The notes: generated by a model from the sequence alone, not told the origin. Positions 1 to 9,109 are shown, counted from the first letter of the stretch. The stretch is 64,000 nucleotides of DNA from Hymenobacter aquaticus (GCF_004765605.1 NZ_SRLC01000001.1:2914001-2978000); one strand, 5' to 3'. Numbers and translations are program-made.

Positions 1-123
1 CCTCTGAGCAGTACAGACCGGAAACAGGTATCGGTGCCGAACCGGTCCTTAAAGATAAGGTGGGTCGACCTATCAAAACCAAGTTAAAAACCGCCATAAC
101 TCACTGATTTCGAAATAAAAATA

Positions 124-147
124 CCGGAAACGTTTCCGGAAACGTTT
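124..147. promoter_or_regulatory. Tandem LacI-family operators upstream of the LacI-type gene
   Basis: A perfect 16-bp palindrome CCGGAAACGTTTCCGG lies at 124-139. A second AAACGTTT core follows at 140-147, sharing the CCGG at 136-139, so the two core centres are 12 bp apart. This matches the general operator form of LacI/CcpA-type regulators (a central CG inside an AAnCGnTT dyad). The position, about 130 bp before the LacI-type start codon, suggests autoregulation. The palindrome is seen directly; its binding protein is inferred. Confidence 0.75.
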
Positions 148-195
148 GTGATAGGTAACTTTACTTCCGCATAGCACAAAAAATATTTCGTACAT

Positions 196-203
196 TATCT
201 TCG
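196..203 (+). promoter_or_regulatory. Candidate -7 box for the LacI-type gene
   Basis: TATCTTCG differs at one base from the Bacteroidota -7 consensus TAnnTTTG and lies 71 bp before the start codon. No clear -33 TTTG is visible at the expected spacing. If correct, the tandem operators lie about 50 bp upstream of it. Confidence 0.3.
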
Positions 204-274
204 AATAATGAAACGGTAAGCCACCCGCTCTGCTATCTACCCACCCGGCTTATTGTTAAAAAATACCATTTACC

Positions 275-1453
275 ATGATAAAGTGCGTTAAATGCAAGCT
301 GGCTGATGATGTCATGAAAGCCGGTTTCATCCGCGGCCGGCAGCGGTTCTTCTGCAAGGCCTGCGACTACCACTTCACCGAGGAAAAAACGGCGCTGGTA
401 CCCGAGCGCCGCCGCCACCAGACCACCATCAGCGACGTGGCCAAGGCCCTGGGTGTGGCGTCCTCCACCGTCTCGCGGGCCCTGAACGGGCACAGCGACA
501 TCAGCCCCAACACCCGGCAGGCCATTCTGGAAGTGGCCCGCCAGCTCGACTACCAGCCCAACCTGCTGGCCCAGAGCCTGAAAAGCAGCGAAACCTACAC
601 CATCGGGGTGCTGATTCCGGACATTGAGCGGCCGTTTTTCGCCACCGCCGTCAGCGGCATTCAGCAGGTGGCGGCCGAATCGGGCTACCGGGTGATGATC
701 TGCCAGTCGAAGGAGTCGTACCAGACGGAGGTGAGCAACGTGCAGGCCCTGATTGCCAGCCGCGTCGACGGGCTGCTGATCTGCCACTCCCGCGAAACCG
801 AGAACTTCGACCACGTGCGCGCCGATGCCTGCCGCGGCATCCCGGTGGTGCATTTCGACAGGGTGTGCAACGAGGTCAACAGCGCCCAGGTGATGCTCGA
901 CGACTGGGGCGGGGCCTTTGCCGTGACCGAGCACCTTATTCTGGAGGGCTGCCAGCGCATTGCCGTGCTGGCCGGCCCCGAGTCCTTGCTGATCAGCAAG
1001 CAGCGCATCGGGGGCTACATAAACGCCCTGCACCACTACGGCCTCAAGCCCAAGGACGAGCTGCGGATTCATACCAACTTCCGCTCCGAGTCGGCGGTGG
1101 CGGCCCTGGACCAGTGGCTGGCCCTGCCCGAGCCGCCCGACGCCATTTTTGCCGTGAACTACACCAACGCCCTCGACGTGATTCAGGCGCTGAAGCAGCG
1201 CGGCATCCGCATTCCGGAGGACATTGCCGTGGTGGGCTACGGCGACGAGTTCCTGGCTTCCATGATTGAGCCGGCCCTGACCACGGTGGACCTCCACCCC
1301 TACCGCATCGGCCAGCAGGCCGCCCGCCTCTTCCTCGACCAGGTGCGGCTCAAGGAAAACTTCAAGCCCCGCACCTACGTGCTGTCCGGTGATTTGGTCA
1401 TCCGGCAGTCGTCGTTGAAAGGCAAAGGGCCGCTGTTCCGGTTGAGTATTTAA
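275..1453 (+). CDS. LacI-family transcriptional regulator with N-terminal transposase-like zinc ribbon
   Basis: A 392-aa DNA-binding repressor or activator of the LacI/GalR family. Residues about 47-100 form the LacI helix-turn-helix and hinge (TTISDVAKALGVASSTVSRA). Residues about 105-385 form the periplasmic-binding-protein-like effector domain, starting at IGVLIPDIERPFF. Unusually, residues 1-36 are a separate CX2C-X19-CX2C module (C4, C7, C27, C30) with the GRQRFFCKAC pattern seen in zinc ribbons of IS1 InsA-type transposases. The ATG at 275 is the natural start, because the zinc ribbon would be lost at any later start. Two LacI-type operators lie just upstream, pointing to autoregulation. 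The effector is unknown; family context suggests a sugar or sugar phosphate. The domain calls are firm, the role of the ribbon is not. Confidence 0.9.
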   Translation: MIKCVKCKLADDVMKAGFIRGRQRFFCKACDYHFTEEKTALVPERRRHQTTISDVAKALGVASSTVSRALNGHSDISPNTRQAILEVARQLDYQPNLLAQSLKSSETYTIGVLIPDIERPFFATAVSGIQQVAAESGYRVMICQSKESYQTEVSNVQALIASRVDGLLICHSRETENFDHVRADACRGIPVVHFDRVCNEVNSAQVMLDDWGGAFAVTEHLILEGCQRIAVLAGPESLLISKQRIGGYINALHHYGLKPKDELRIHTNFRSESAVAALDQWLALPEPPDAIFAVNYTNALDVIQALKQRGIRIPEDIAVVGYGDEFLASMIEPALTTVDLHPYRIGQQAARLFLDQVRLKENFKPRTYVLSGDLVIRQSSLKGKGPLFRLSI

Positions 1454-1459
1454 AGGAGT

Positions 1460-1550
1460 GTAGAGACGCGAATACGCGTCTCAATCGTTGCTAACGTTGT
1501 TTAGCCGAACAAGCGTCGTTCAACGAGGAGACGCGAATACGCGTCTCTAC
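1460..1550. repeat. Double-hairpin inverted repeat element (GAGACGCG family)
   Basis: Two 23-bp arms at 1460-1482 and 1528-1550 are exact reverse complements. Each arm is itself a hairpin (GAGACGCG-aata-CGCGTCTC). The element sits between the convergent LacI-type and histidine kinase genes and may end both transcripts. The GTAGAGACGC end recurs at 40497-40506. Confidence 0.75.
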
Positions 1551-1583
1551 ATCGGCCAACCAGCAGCTGTGACGTAGGCCCGG

Positions 1584-2834
1584 CTAGGAAAACGCTACCC
1601 GCAGCGTGTGTACCGCGTCGGGCCCGGAAAACGTGTAGCGCACCGAGTAGCCGTAGTAGTGGCAAATCTGCTGCACGATGGACAACCCCAGCCCCGGCGA
1701 GTCGGACGACACGTTGAGCTTGCGGAACCGCTCGAAAAAGCGGGCCGGCTCGCCGGCCACGGCGGGCCCGGTATTGCTGATTTCGAGGAAGTCGGGCGTG
1801 AGCGTCCAGTGCAGGTGGCCGCCGCGGTGGTTGTGCTTAATGGCGTTCTGCAGCAGGTTGCCCACCAGGGAATCGGCCAGGGCCGGGTGCATCTGCAGGG
1901 CCGGCCGGCCCCGCACCTCGCCCCGCACCGCCAACTGCTTGTCCTCGATGAAATCCTGGAGCAGCAGCAGCCGGTTTTCCACCACCTTGTCCAGCTCCAG
2001 CGCCACGGCCTGCGGAAACTGGCGGTTTTCAATCTTGCTGAGCAGCGTAAGCGCCTGATGCAGGCGCGCCAAGCGCAGCGTGGCCCCGTACAAGTCGCCG
2101 ACCAGCGCGGCGGTGGCGGGTTGCAGCTCCTCGGCCTGCAACAGCTGCTCGAGCTTGGCCTGCATAATGGCCAACGGCGTGCGGGTTTCGTGGGCGGCGT
2201 TTTCGGTGAAGTCCTTCAACGACTGATAGTCGGCCACCAGGCGCTGGCTCATCTGCAGCAGGGCCTGGTTCAGCTCCGAAAACTCGTCGATGGGCGTGTG
2301 GACGGGCAACGCCAGGGCTTGCTGGTGCGGTAAATCGTAGCGGCGCAGCGCGGCCAGGGTCTGCTGAAACGGGCTCCAGATGCGGCGAGCCAGCCAGCGG
2401 TTCAGCAGCCCCAGGCTCAGCAGCAGCAGGCCCAGCACCGTGAGCATCACCGTCAGCACCAGGCCCACCATGTCCTCGGTTTCGAGCAGCGACTTGCGTA
2501 GCGTCACCCACTGGGGCGCGCCCGGGCCGGGGCTGCGGAAGCTCAGCTCCCGGTACGGCACCGGCACTTTTTCGGTGGGGTCGAACAGCACCGTGTCGCG
2601 CAGACCCGGGCGGCGGGGCCGGGGGCTCAGGGCCACGGCATCGGGCAGGCCGGGCGGCAGGTGACCCAGGCGCCGGGTTTGCCGCTCAATTTCCAGCTGC
2701 TGATTGACCAGCTGCTCATCTACCTCAACGCGCAGGGCCAGGCTGATGCCCAGGTAGAGCACCACGCTGCCCACGGCAAACACCAGGGTGGCCAGCAGCA
2801 GGTAGTAGCGGTTGGTGGTAGCCAGCAGCTTCAC
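1584..2834 (-). CDS. Sensor histidine kinase
   Basis: A 416-aa membrane sensor kinase. Membrane segments at about 9-33 and 123-145 enclose a periplasmic loop of about 90 residues. A HAMP-like linker follows, then the H box with the phospho-accepting His215 (ENAAHETRTPLA), the N box near 326-335 (NLLQNAIKHN) and G boxes including GLGLSIV at 381-387. Its start overlaps the stop of the response regulator gene by 4 bp (ATGA), so the two are translationally coupled and almost certainly partners. The signal it senses cannot be read from the sequence. The nearby PAP2 phosphatase gene on the same strand hints at an envelope theme, but that is a guess. Confidence 0.93.
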   Translation of the reverse strand: MKLLATTNRYYLLLATLVFAVGSVVLYLGISLALRVEVDEQLVNQQLEIERQTRRLGHLPPGLPDAVALSPRPRRPGLRDTVLFDPTEKVPVPYRELSFRSPGPGAPQWVTLRKSLLETEDMVGLVLTVMLTVLGLLLLSLGLLNRWLARRIWSPFQQTLAALRRYDLPHQQALALPVHTPIDEFSELNQALLQMSQRLVADYQSLKDFTENAAHETRTPLAIMQAKLEQLLQAEELQPATAALVGDLYGATLRLARLHQALTLLSKIENRQFPQAVALELDKVVENRLLLLQDFIEDKQLAVRGEVRGRPALQMHPALADSLVGNLLQNAIKHNHRGGHLHWTLTPDFLEISNTGPAVAGEPARFFERFRKLNVSSDSPGLGLSIVQQICHYYGYSVRYTFSGPDAVHTLRVAFS

Positions 2835-3508
2835 CCGAGGCTGAGTTTGTAGCCCATGCCGTAGATGGTGCGGATGTAGTTGTCGGCGCCTTTTTCCTGG
2901 AGCTTTTTGCGCAGGTTTTTCAGGTGGGTATAAATGAAGTCGAACGAGTCGGCCGTGTCGGCATCGTCGCCCCAGAGGTGCTCGGCCATGCTTTCCTTGG
3001 TCAGCACGCGGTTGGGGTTGGCCAGCAGAAACAGCAGCAGGTCGTACTCCATGCGGGTCAGCGTCAGCGGCTCGTCGTGCACCAGCACCAGGGCCTGGTC
3101 GGGAAACACGCTCAGGTCGCGGAACAGCAGGTGGCGCTGCCCCTGAAACTGCCGCCGCCGGATAATGGCCTTGAGGCGGGCGTTGAGCTCGGCCAAATGG
3201 AAGGGCTTGGCCAGGTAGTCGTCGGCGCCCAGCTCCAGGCCCAGCACCTTGTCGTCGAGCGAGTCGCGGGCCGAAATAATCAGCACCCCGGCCCGGGAGC
3301 CGTCGGCCTTGAGGGTGCGCACCAAGTCCAGCCCGTTGCCGTCGGGCAGGGTTAGGTCCAGCAGCACGCAGTCGTAGTCGTAGAGCTTGATTTTCTCGTG
3401 CGCCTGCCGGTAGCCGTCGGCCGTTTCGCAGACGTAGCCGTCGTGCCGCAGGTACTCAATCAGGGAGCTGCGCAGCGCGGGCTCATCTTCCACCACCAGA
3501 ATCTTCAT
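2831..3508 (-). CDS. OmpR/PhoP-family response regulator
   Basis: A 225-aa two-component response regulator. The receiver domain (1-115) has the acidic pocket (E7, D8), phospho-acceptor Asp51 in LLDLTLPDGNG and Lys101 in LAKPF. The C-terminal half is a winged-helix DNA-binding domain with the typical LTRMEYDLLLFL and IRTIYGMGYKL signatures. It is first in a two-gene operon with the overlapping kinase gene downstream (ATGA overlap). Confidence 0.94.
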   Translation of the reverse strand: MKILVVEDEPALRSSLIEYLRHDGYVCETADGYRQAHEKIKLYDYDCVLLDLTLPDGNGLDLVRTLKADGSRAGVLIISARDSLDDKVLGLELGADDYLAKPFHLAELNARLKAIIRRRQFQGQRHLLFRDLSVFPDQALVLVHDEPLTLTRMEYDLLLFLLANPNRVLTKESMAEHLWGDDADTADSFDFIYTHLKNLRKKLQEKGADNYIRTIYGMGYKLSLG

Positions 3509-3613
3509 GTTTTCTCTTAAGGCGAGGCCGCCGGAAAGGGTACGGCGCAGGGTGCAACTTCGGGGCAGATTCTGAAGGTAATCTGAGTTTTTCCTAAAGC
3601 CTACGCCGGCCCG

Positions 3614-4441
3614 CTATTGCAGCTGCCAGGTGAAGCGCAGCCCTGGCGCGCCGGCCAGGCCACCGGTGGGCGTGTAGCCGGTTTGCCAGCTGGGCGAGAA
3701 CCCCATGCCTTTGGGCAGGTTGGGCTTGCGGCCCCACCGGTTGCGGTGGGTGAGGTAGCCCAAGTGGGCCGACAGAATGCCGAAGCCGGCGCCGGCCACC
3801 ACGTCGCTCTGCCAGTGCTTGGTGTTGATCATGCGCAGGGCCGCCACGCTGGTCGCAATGGCGTAGGCCCCCACGCCGTACCACTGGCTTTTGTCGCGAA
3901 ACTCGGTGTGCACGATGCTGGCCGCCAGAAACGCCTGGGCCGTGTGGCCCGAGGGAAACGACAGATTATCGGAGCCGTCGGGCCGGGTTTCGCCCACCAG
4001 GTTTTTCACCGCAAACGTGCTGACCAGCATGATGGCCTCGCTTTTCAGCAGCACCAGCACCGTGTTCAGCCGGTCGTCGCGCGACTCCACGCCGGCCAGG
4101 GCTACCAGGCCCAGCTCGGCGTAGGGCGCGAAGATCAGGAGGTTATCAAGGTTGGTGCGGTAGGTCGGGAACAGCTTGTGAATGTCGCGGTTGGCCTGCT
4201 CGTTGGTGTAGAAGCCGCCATTGTTGACGTGCAGGGCGCCGTAGGTAATCAGCAGGGCCGGAATGGCCGTGGCCTTCACCAGCTTGCTTTTGTACCAGGG
4301 CTGCCGCACGGGGGCCGGCACGCCGCCCGGGTTTTCAAACTTGTGCGTGGTATCGGCGGGCGTTACTTGAGCCAGGGCCGGCGAGAAGGTGGCCGTCCAG
4401 AAAACCAGGACGGTAAGAAAGCGGGAAAGGGAAGTGAGCAT
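3614..4441 (-). CDS. PAP2-family membrane phosphatase
   Basis: A 275-aa protein with a signal peptide or first membrane segment (cleavage likely after ALA at about 24), then the three phosphatase motifs of the PAP2 superfamily. These are K146...RP153-154, PSGH at 163-166, and R203...H209...D213 with H209 the expected nucleophile. Family members remove phosphate from lipid phosphates such as undecaprenyl pyrophosphate or phosphatidic acid, or are acid phosphatases; the substrate here is unresolved. It precedes the two-component genes on the same strand with a 105-bp gap, so it may or may not share their transcript. It is divergent from the propeller gene at 4726. Confidence 0.88.
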   Translation of the reverse strand: MLTSLSRFLTVLVFWTATFSPALAQVTPADTTHKFENPGGVPAPVRQPWYKSKLVKATAIPALLITYGALHVNNGGFYTNEQANRDIHKLFPTYRTNLDNLLIFAPYAELGLVALAGVESRDDRLNTVLVLLKSEAIMLVSTFAVKNLVGETRPDGSDNLSFPSGHTAQAFLAASIVHTEFRDKSQWYGVGAYAIATSVAALRMINTKHWQSDVVAGAGFGILSAHLGYLTHRNRWGRKPNLPKGMGFSPSWQTGYTPTGGLAGAPGLRFTWQLQ

Positions 4442-4725
4442 ACGAAAAAGGCAAGGGTACTATACAGTAAAAAACCAACCAGCGGGCCTAAAAATGGCCC
4501 TTCCGGTGGCATACGCAGGCACTCTGTAGAAATTCTGAGGCTGGACGACACGGAGCGGGCCGGGAGTAGTGTACCAACGACAAAAGCCGGGGCCTCGTGT
4601 GCCGGGCCCTTGCTTACGGCCCGGCCGCGTACCGCGTTGAGCCGCCCCGCCACCGGCCGCCCCGCCAACCCCGGCCGCCGGGCTGCGTTGAAAGAACACT
4701 GCTTTTCGCCTCTTCGCTCTTTACT
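4442..4725. other. Divergent intergenic region
   Basis: This 284-bp stretch lies between divergent genes. Open frames across it are GC-rich artefacts. I see no convincing promoter box or dyad. Confidence 0.5.
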
Positions 4726-5580
4726 ATGAAAACCTTCATTTTCTGTTTATTAGCCGGCACGCTGGCAGCTGGTATGGCGGCCATGCCGGCCGACACGCCC
4801 GCCACCTACGATTTTCAGCAGCCCAGCGCCACGTATACCTTGCCCGAGCAGCTGCGGGAAATTTCGGGCATTGCCCTGCTGTCGGGCCAGCGCCTGGGCT
4901 GCATTGAAGACCAGACGGGCAGCATCTATATCTACAATGCCGCCACCAAGCAGGTCGAGCAGCAGCTCAAGTTTGGCAAGAAAGGCGACTACGAAGACCT
5001 GGCCCGCCTGAAGGACGCCTGGTTGGTGCTGCGCTCCGACGGCATGCTGTTCAAATACACCGACCAAGGCACTACCACCGCCTACCCCACCGGCCTGACG
5101 GCCGCCAACAACCCCGAGGGCCTGGCTTACGACGCCCGCACCGGCACGCTGCTGGTGGCCTGCAAGGGCGCGGCCGGCGTGGGCCAGCCCGACCAGAAAC
5201 GCGCCATCTACCGCCTCGACGCCAAGACGTACCAGGCGGGCAGCAAGCCGGCGTACGTACTCGACGTGGCCGAAATCCTGGCCCTGGACCGCCGCCAGGG
5301 TTCGGGCAGCACCATCAGCCGGTTTGCACCCTCGGCGGTGGCCATTCACCCGCTCAGCCGCCACGTGTTCGTGCTGGCGGCCAGCGGCAACGCCCTGGTC
5401 GAGCTGGACGCGCAGGGCAGCCTGCTGGCCGTGCAGAAGCTGCCGCGCAAGCGTTTCCCCCAGCCCGAAGGCCTGGCGTTTGCCGCCAACGGCGACCTGT
5501 ATATTTCCAGCGAAATGGGCGACAACGGCAAAGCCGGCCTGATTCAGTTTTTCCGCGCTTCGCCCCTGGCGGCCAAATAA
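4726..5580 (+). CDS. Secreted SdiA-regulated-like beta-propeller protein
   Basis: A 284-aa exported protein. The start at 4726 is chosen because it opens a clean signal peptide (MKTFIFCLLAGTLAAG); the longer upstream frame has no such feature. The body resembles the SdiA-regulated propeller family: blade-like repeats such as REISGIALLSGQRLGCIEDQ, NPEGLAYDARTGTLLVACKG and FPQPEGLAFAANGDLYISSE. Members are periplasmic or surface proteins of uncertain function, some proposed as metal-dependent or ligand-binding. Family assignment is moderate and no catalytic role is claimed. It converges on the GH3 gene with a shared terminator between them. Confidence 0.75.
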   Translation: MKTFIFCLLAGTLAAGMAAMPADTPATYDFQQPSATYTLPEQLREISGIALLSGQRLGCIEDQTGSIYIYNAATKQVEQQLKFGKKGDYEDLARLKDAWLVLRSDGMLFKYTDQGTTTAYPTGLTAANNPEGLAYDARTGTLLVACKGAAGVGQPDQKRAIYRLDAKTYQAGSKPAYVLDVAEILALDRRQGSGSTISRFAPSAVAIHPLSRHVFVLAASGNALVELDAQGSLLAVQKLPRKRFPQPEGLAFAANGDLYISSEMGDNGKAGLIQFFRASPLAAK

Positions 5581-5658
5581 GCGACTAACAAGCCGACCCG
5601 GTATTTTCCAGCGGCTGGCAAACAACCTGTTTGAGCAGAAGACCGGGGCGGCCCGGCA

Positions 5659-5697
5659 ACAAAAAGGCGTGCTGCCTCGCGGAGCACGCCTTTTTTG
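5659..5697. terminator. Bidirectional intrinsic terminator
   Basis: An A-rich run followed by stem GGCGTGCT/AGCACGCC and a T run, symmetrical on both strands. It lies between the convergent propeller and GH3 genes and can serve both. Confidence 0.85.
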
Positions 5698-5722
5698 TTG
5701 GCCAAGACTGGGGATACCGGCC

Positions 5723-8074
5723 TTAGTTGGTGGCCGATCCTTCCACGAAGCGGAAGCTGGCCTCCTGGGTGTCGCGGGAATTGGACCCGACAAACACCTG
5801 GAAATCGCCGGGCTCGGCTACCCACTGCAGGTTCTGGTTGTAGAACTTAAGGTCTTCGGGCGTCAGGCGGAAGGTGAGCATGCGGCTTTCCCCTTTTTTG
5901 AGCAGCACCTTCTGGAAGCTTTTCAGCTCGCGCACGGGCCGCGTCACCGAGCCCACCACGTCGCGCAGATACAGCTGGGCCACTTCCTCCCCGTCGTAGT
6001 TGCCGGTGTTTTTGACCGTTACGCTCACGTCCAGCGTGCCGCTGGCGCTCAGCGTCGGGGTGCTGAGCGTGGGTTTGGAATACGAAAACGTGGTGTAGCT
6101 CAGGCCGAACCCGAACGGGAAGAGCGGCTCGTTGCTGACGTCGAGGTAGCGCGACTTGTACTTGGCCAGCCGGTCCTGGGGGTCGAAGGGGCGGCCGGTG
6201 GTTTTGTGGTTGTAGTACAGCGGCACCTGGCCCACCGACTGCGGGAAGGTGGCCGTGAGCTTGCCCGAGGGGTTGTAGGCCCCGAACAGCACGTCGGCAA
6301 TGGCGTTGCCGCCCTGGGTGCCGGCAAACCAGGTTTCCAGGATGGCATCGGCGTGCTGGTTTTCCCAGTTCAGCGTCAGGGGCCGGCCGTTCATCAGCAC
6401 GACCACCAGGGGCTTGCCGGTTTTCTTCAGGGCTTTCAGCAATTCCAGCTGCTGGCCCGGCAGATTCAGGTCGGCGCGGCTGGCGGCCTCGCCCGTCATG
6501 CCCTGCGACTCGCCCACTACGGCCACCACCACATCGGCCTGCTGGGCGGCGCGCACCGCTTCCTGAATCATTTCCTCGGCCGGGCGCTTGTCGGGCACGA
6601 TGTCGCCGCCGTAGGCATTGAGGCGCTCCGTGAGCAGGGCGTCATCGGTGATGTTGACGCCCGGAGCCGTCAGGATCTTGACCCCGCTGCCCGCCACGTT
6701 GCGCATGCCCTGCTCCACGGATACGGCCTGTTTCCAGTCGCCGGCCCCGCTCCAGCTCCCGATCAGGTCGCGCTGCCGGCTGGCCAGGGGCCCTACCAGG
6801 GCAATGGTGCCAGTCTTTTTCAGGGGCAGCGTCTGGTTTTCGTTTTTGAGCAGCACGAAGCTTTTGCGGGCAATAGCGCGGGCGTCGTCCAGAAACTCCG
6901 GCTTCATCAGCGTGGCTTTGGCGCGCTTGTCACTCACGCCCCGGTACGGGTCCTGAAACAGGCCCAGCTTGTATTTGCCTTCCAGCACCCGCCGGCAGGC
7001 CAAATCAATGGTTTCCTGCTTCACGGTGCCGTCCTTCAGGTTCTGAGCCAGGTTTTTCAGGAATATCTCCCCCACCATGTCCTGGTCGGCCCCGGCGTTC
7101 AGGGCCATAGCCGACACCTGCGCGTCGTTGCCCACGCCGTGCGCCACCATTTCGTTGATGGCCGTGTAGTCGGTGGCCACGAAGCCTTTGAAGCCCCACT
7201 GCCCGCGCAGCAAGTCGGTCAGTAGCCACTTGTTGCCGGTGGCCGGCGTGCCGTTGATGTCGTTAAACGAGCTCATGACCGAGCCCACGCCGGCCTCAAT
7301 GGCGGCCTTGTACGGCGGCAAGTACTCGTTGTACATGCGCGGCAGGCTCATGTCGGTGGTGTTGTAGTCGCGCCCGGCCTCGGCGGCTCCGTAGAGGGCA
7401 AAGTGCTTGAGGCAGGCCATAACGGTGTTGTTCTTGGTCAAATCGTTATTGGGTCCCTGGTAGCCACGCACCATGGCGCGGGCAATCTGGCTGCCCAGGT
7501 AAGGGTCTTCGCCGCCGCCTTCCATCACGCGGCCCCAGCGCGGGTCGCGGGCAATATCCACCATCGGCGAAAACACCCAGTGCAGCCCGTCCGCCGCCGA
7601 CTCCTCGGCCGCCACCCGGGCGCTGCGCTCCACGGCCGCCATGTCCCAGGTGGCCGAGAGGCCCAGGGGAATCGGGAAAATGGTGCGGTGCCCGTGAATC
7701 ACGTCGTAGCCGAAGATGAGCGGAATGTGCAGGCGCGACTCTTTCAGGGCCATATCTTGGAGCTTGCGCGCGGCCACCGGCGTGTAGGTATTGAATACGC
7801 CGCCCACCAGGCCCTTGCGGATGTTGGCGTCCACGTCTTTACTGACCACGGGCCCGGTCACGTCGAAGCCCACGGTTATCAGGTTCAGCTGCCCGATTTT
7901 CTCCTCCAGCGTCATCTGGCGCATCAGGTCGTCGATAAAGCGCTGCATTTTGGCCTCATCGACCGGGGTGGAAGTAGCGGGGGGAGTCGGGCGGGTGTTT
8001 TTTTGAGCGGGCAGCGCCGGGCTCAGCAGCAGGCCCAGGGCCAGCAGGCCGGCCGCGCGGAAGGTGCTTTTCAT
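5723..8074 (-). CDS. bglX: Glycoside hydrolase family 3 beta-glucosidase (BglX-type)
   Basis: A 783-aa secreted enzyme with a signal peptide (residues 1-23). It has the full GH3 architecture: a TIM-barrel domain with IPLIFGYDVIHG and DPRWGRVMEGGGEDP, an alpha/beta sandwich, and a C-terminal fibronectin-III-like domain (from about 680). The expected nucleophile is the Asp near residue 303 in GFVATDYTAI. Family members hydrolyse terminal beta-glucosidic bonds in oligosaccharides such as cellobiose, gentiobiose and laminaribiose, usually in the periplasm. It is not inside the polysaccharide locus at 25586-42968, but it is the only GH3 in the window and could complete breakdown of the glucan oligomers released there. 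Substrate preference is inferred. Confidence 0.93.
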   Translation of the reverse strand: MKSTFRAAGLLALGLLLSPALPAQKNTRPTPPATSTPVDEAKMQRFIDDLMRQMTLEEKIGQLNLITVGFDVTGPVVSKDVDANIRKGLVGGVFNTYTPVAARKLQDMALKESRLHIPLIFGYDVIHGHRTIFPIPLGLSATWDMAAVERSARVAAEESAADGLHWVFSPMVDIARDPRWGRVMEGGGEDPYLGSQIARAMVRGYQGPNNDLTKNNTVMACLKHFALYGAAEAGRDYNTTDMSLPRMYNEYLPPYKAAIEAGVGSVMSSFNDINGTPATGNKWLLTDLLRGQWGFKGFVATDYTAINEMVAHGVGNDAQVSAMALNAGADQDMVGEIFLKNLAQNLKDGTVKQETIDLACRRVLEGKYKLGLFQDPYRGVSDKRAKATLMKPEFLDDARAIARKSFVLLKNENQTLPLKKTGTIALVGPLASRQRDLIGSWSGAGDWKQAVSVEQGMRNVAGSGVKILTAPGVNITDDALLTERLNAYGGDIVPDKRPAEEMIQEAVRAAQQADVVVAVVGESQGMTGEAASRADLNLPGQQLELLKALKKTGKPLVVVLMNGRPLTLNWENQHADAILETWFAGTQGGNAIADVLFGAYNPSGKLTATFPQSVGQVPLYYNHKTTGRPFDPQDRLAKYKSRYLDVSNEPLFPFGFGLSYTTFSYSKPTLSTPTLSASGTLDVSVTVKNTGNYDGEEVAQLYLRDVVGSVTRPVRELKSFQKVLLKKGESRMLTFRLTPEDLKFYNQNLQWVAEPGDFQVFVGSNSRDTQEASFRFVEGSATN

Positions 8075-9071
8075 AAGCGGGTAAGGTAAGAAGGGTGATA
8101 CTAGCCGCCGCCAAGCCCAGAAATTCCCGTTGTTATCTAACCGTCGGCCCGGCGCAGCAGCGAGCAGGCAACGGCAACGGGCTGGCTCGGGTCAGCAAGC
8201 GTGACGGCCAGTTTTCAGGAAGAGGTAAGCGGCAAGACGAAGGGAGTAATACGCGGCCAGGCAGGGGGCCAGACGTGCGGCGTAAGCGGCGGCAGTAGCT
8301 GGGGCCGCCGCCGGATGCGGCCAGCTGTTATGGCGGCTGGCAGCGGTGCCCGTTGCCCCCGCCGGTAGGCGTCGGCGGCAACAGCAACGGGGGCGGCAGA
8401 GCGGACAGCCGCGCGCCACAGGCCGTTTTCTACTCTTAAGAAAGCAGATTATCCTGACCCGGGCAAGCTCGTTTTCGGCTTAACCTCAACGCCGGGCATC
8501 TGTCCGCTGTCTGTCAATAACTTCCTGCCAAAGTGCCCCCTAAAAAACCAGCTACCCCCACTGCATCAAGTCGAACACCCCGGAATTTCCGGGCCGGAAC
8601 CCGGCTCCCCTATCATCTTCTCCCTATACGTACTCTGCCCGTGGCAAGGGCCTGCTCCCGGGTGCTGGGCGGCTGGTTTCCCGGCCGCCCGAGGGCAGAA
8701 TGCGTGGTGGTTTCGGGCCACTCCCATGCGCCGTACCTGCTCTGCGCCACGCCTGGTTCAGACCGGTCATCACCCACGCTAAGTAGTGGCTCTTTCACTA
8801 TATGTAACAGCCGTTCATGTATTCAAAAACTACTATGCAAGCTCAGCGAGAGGCTTTTTCGCGTGTTACGTAAGTGTATAACCCCGCAGAATGTCTGGCT
8901 ACTATCCTGCTTGCCTGGCCTCGGCTTCCAGTTATGCTCTGCTGGTCCGGGTTACCGGCGGACAAGTCCTGGTCCTTACCACGGCTCCACCTTGCTGAGT
9001 TATTCAACTTCCGGCGCCTGCTGCCGCCTGGGCGAATCCAGCGGAATGCAGGCTTTTCTAGCAGCAAAAAC
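8075..9071. other. Long stretch without a supported gene
   Basis: About 1 kb between the GH3 start and the tmRNA terminator. Several overlapping open frames exist on both strands, but none has a plausible start, conserved motif or consistent codon pattern. I see no tRNA cloverleaf and no repeat array. Confidence 0.5.
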
Positions 9072-9107
9072 AAAAAAAGCCCTTCCCGTGGCCGGGAAGG
9101 GCTTTTC
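9072..9107 (-). terminator. Intrinsic terminator of the tmRNA gene
   Basis: An A-rich run on the plus strand (U-run on the transcript) with stem AAGCCCTTCCCG / CGGGAAGGGCTT and a very short loop. It begins immediately after the tmRNA 3' end. Confidence 0.85.
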
Positions 9108-9109
9108 AG

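Noticed and set aside
1..123. End of an upstream gene at the window edge
   Set aside because: No frame with a recognisable C-terminus ends here; the stretch is short and uninformative.
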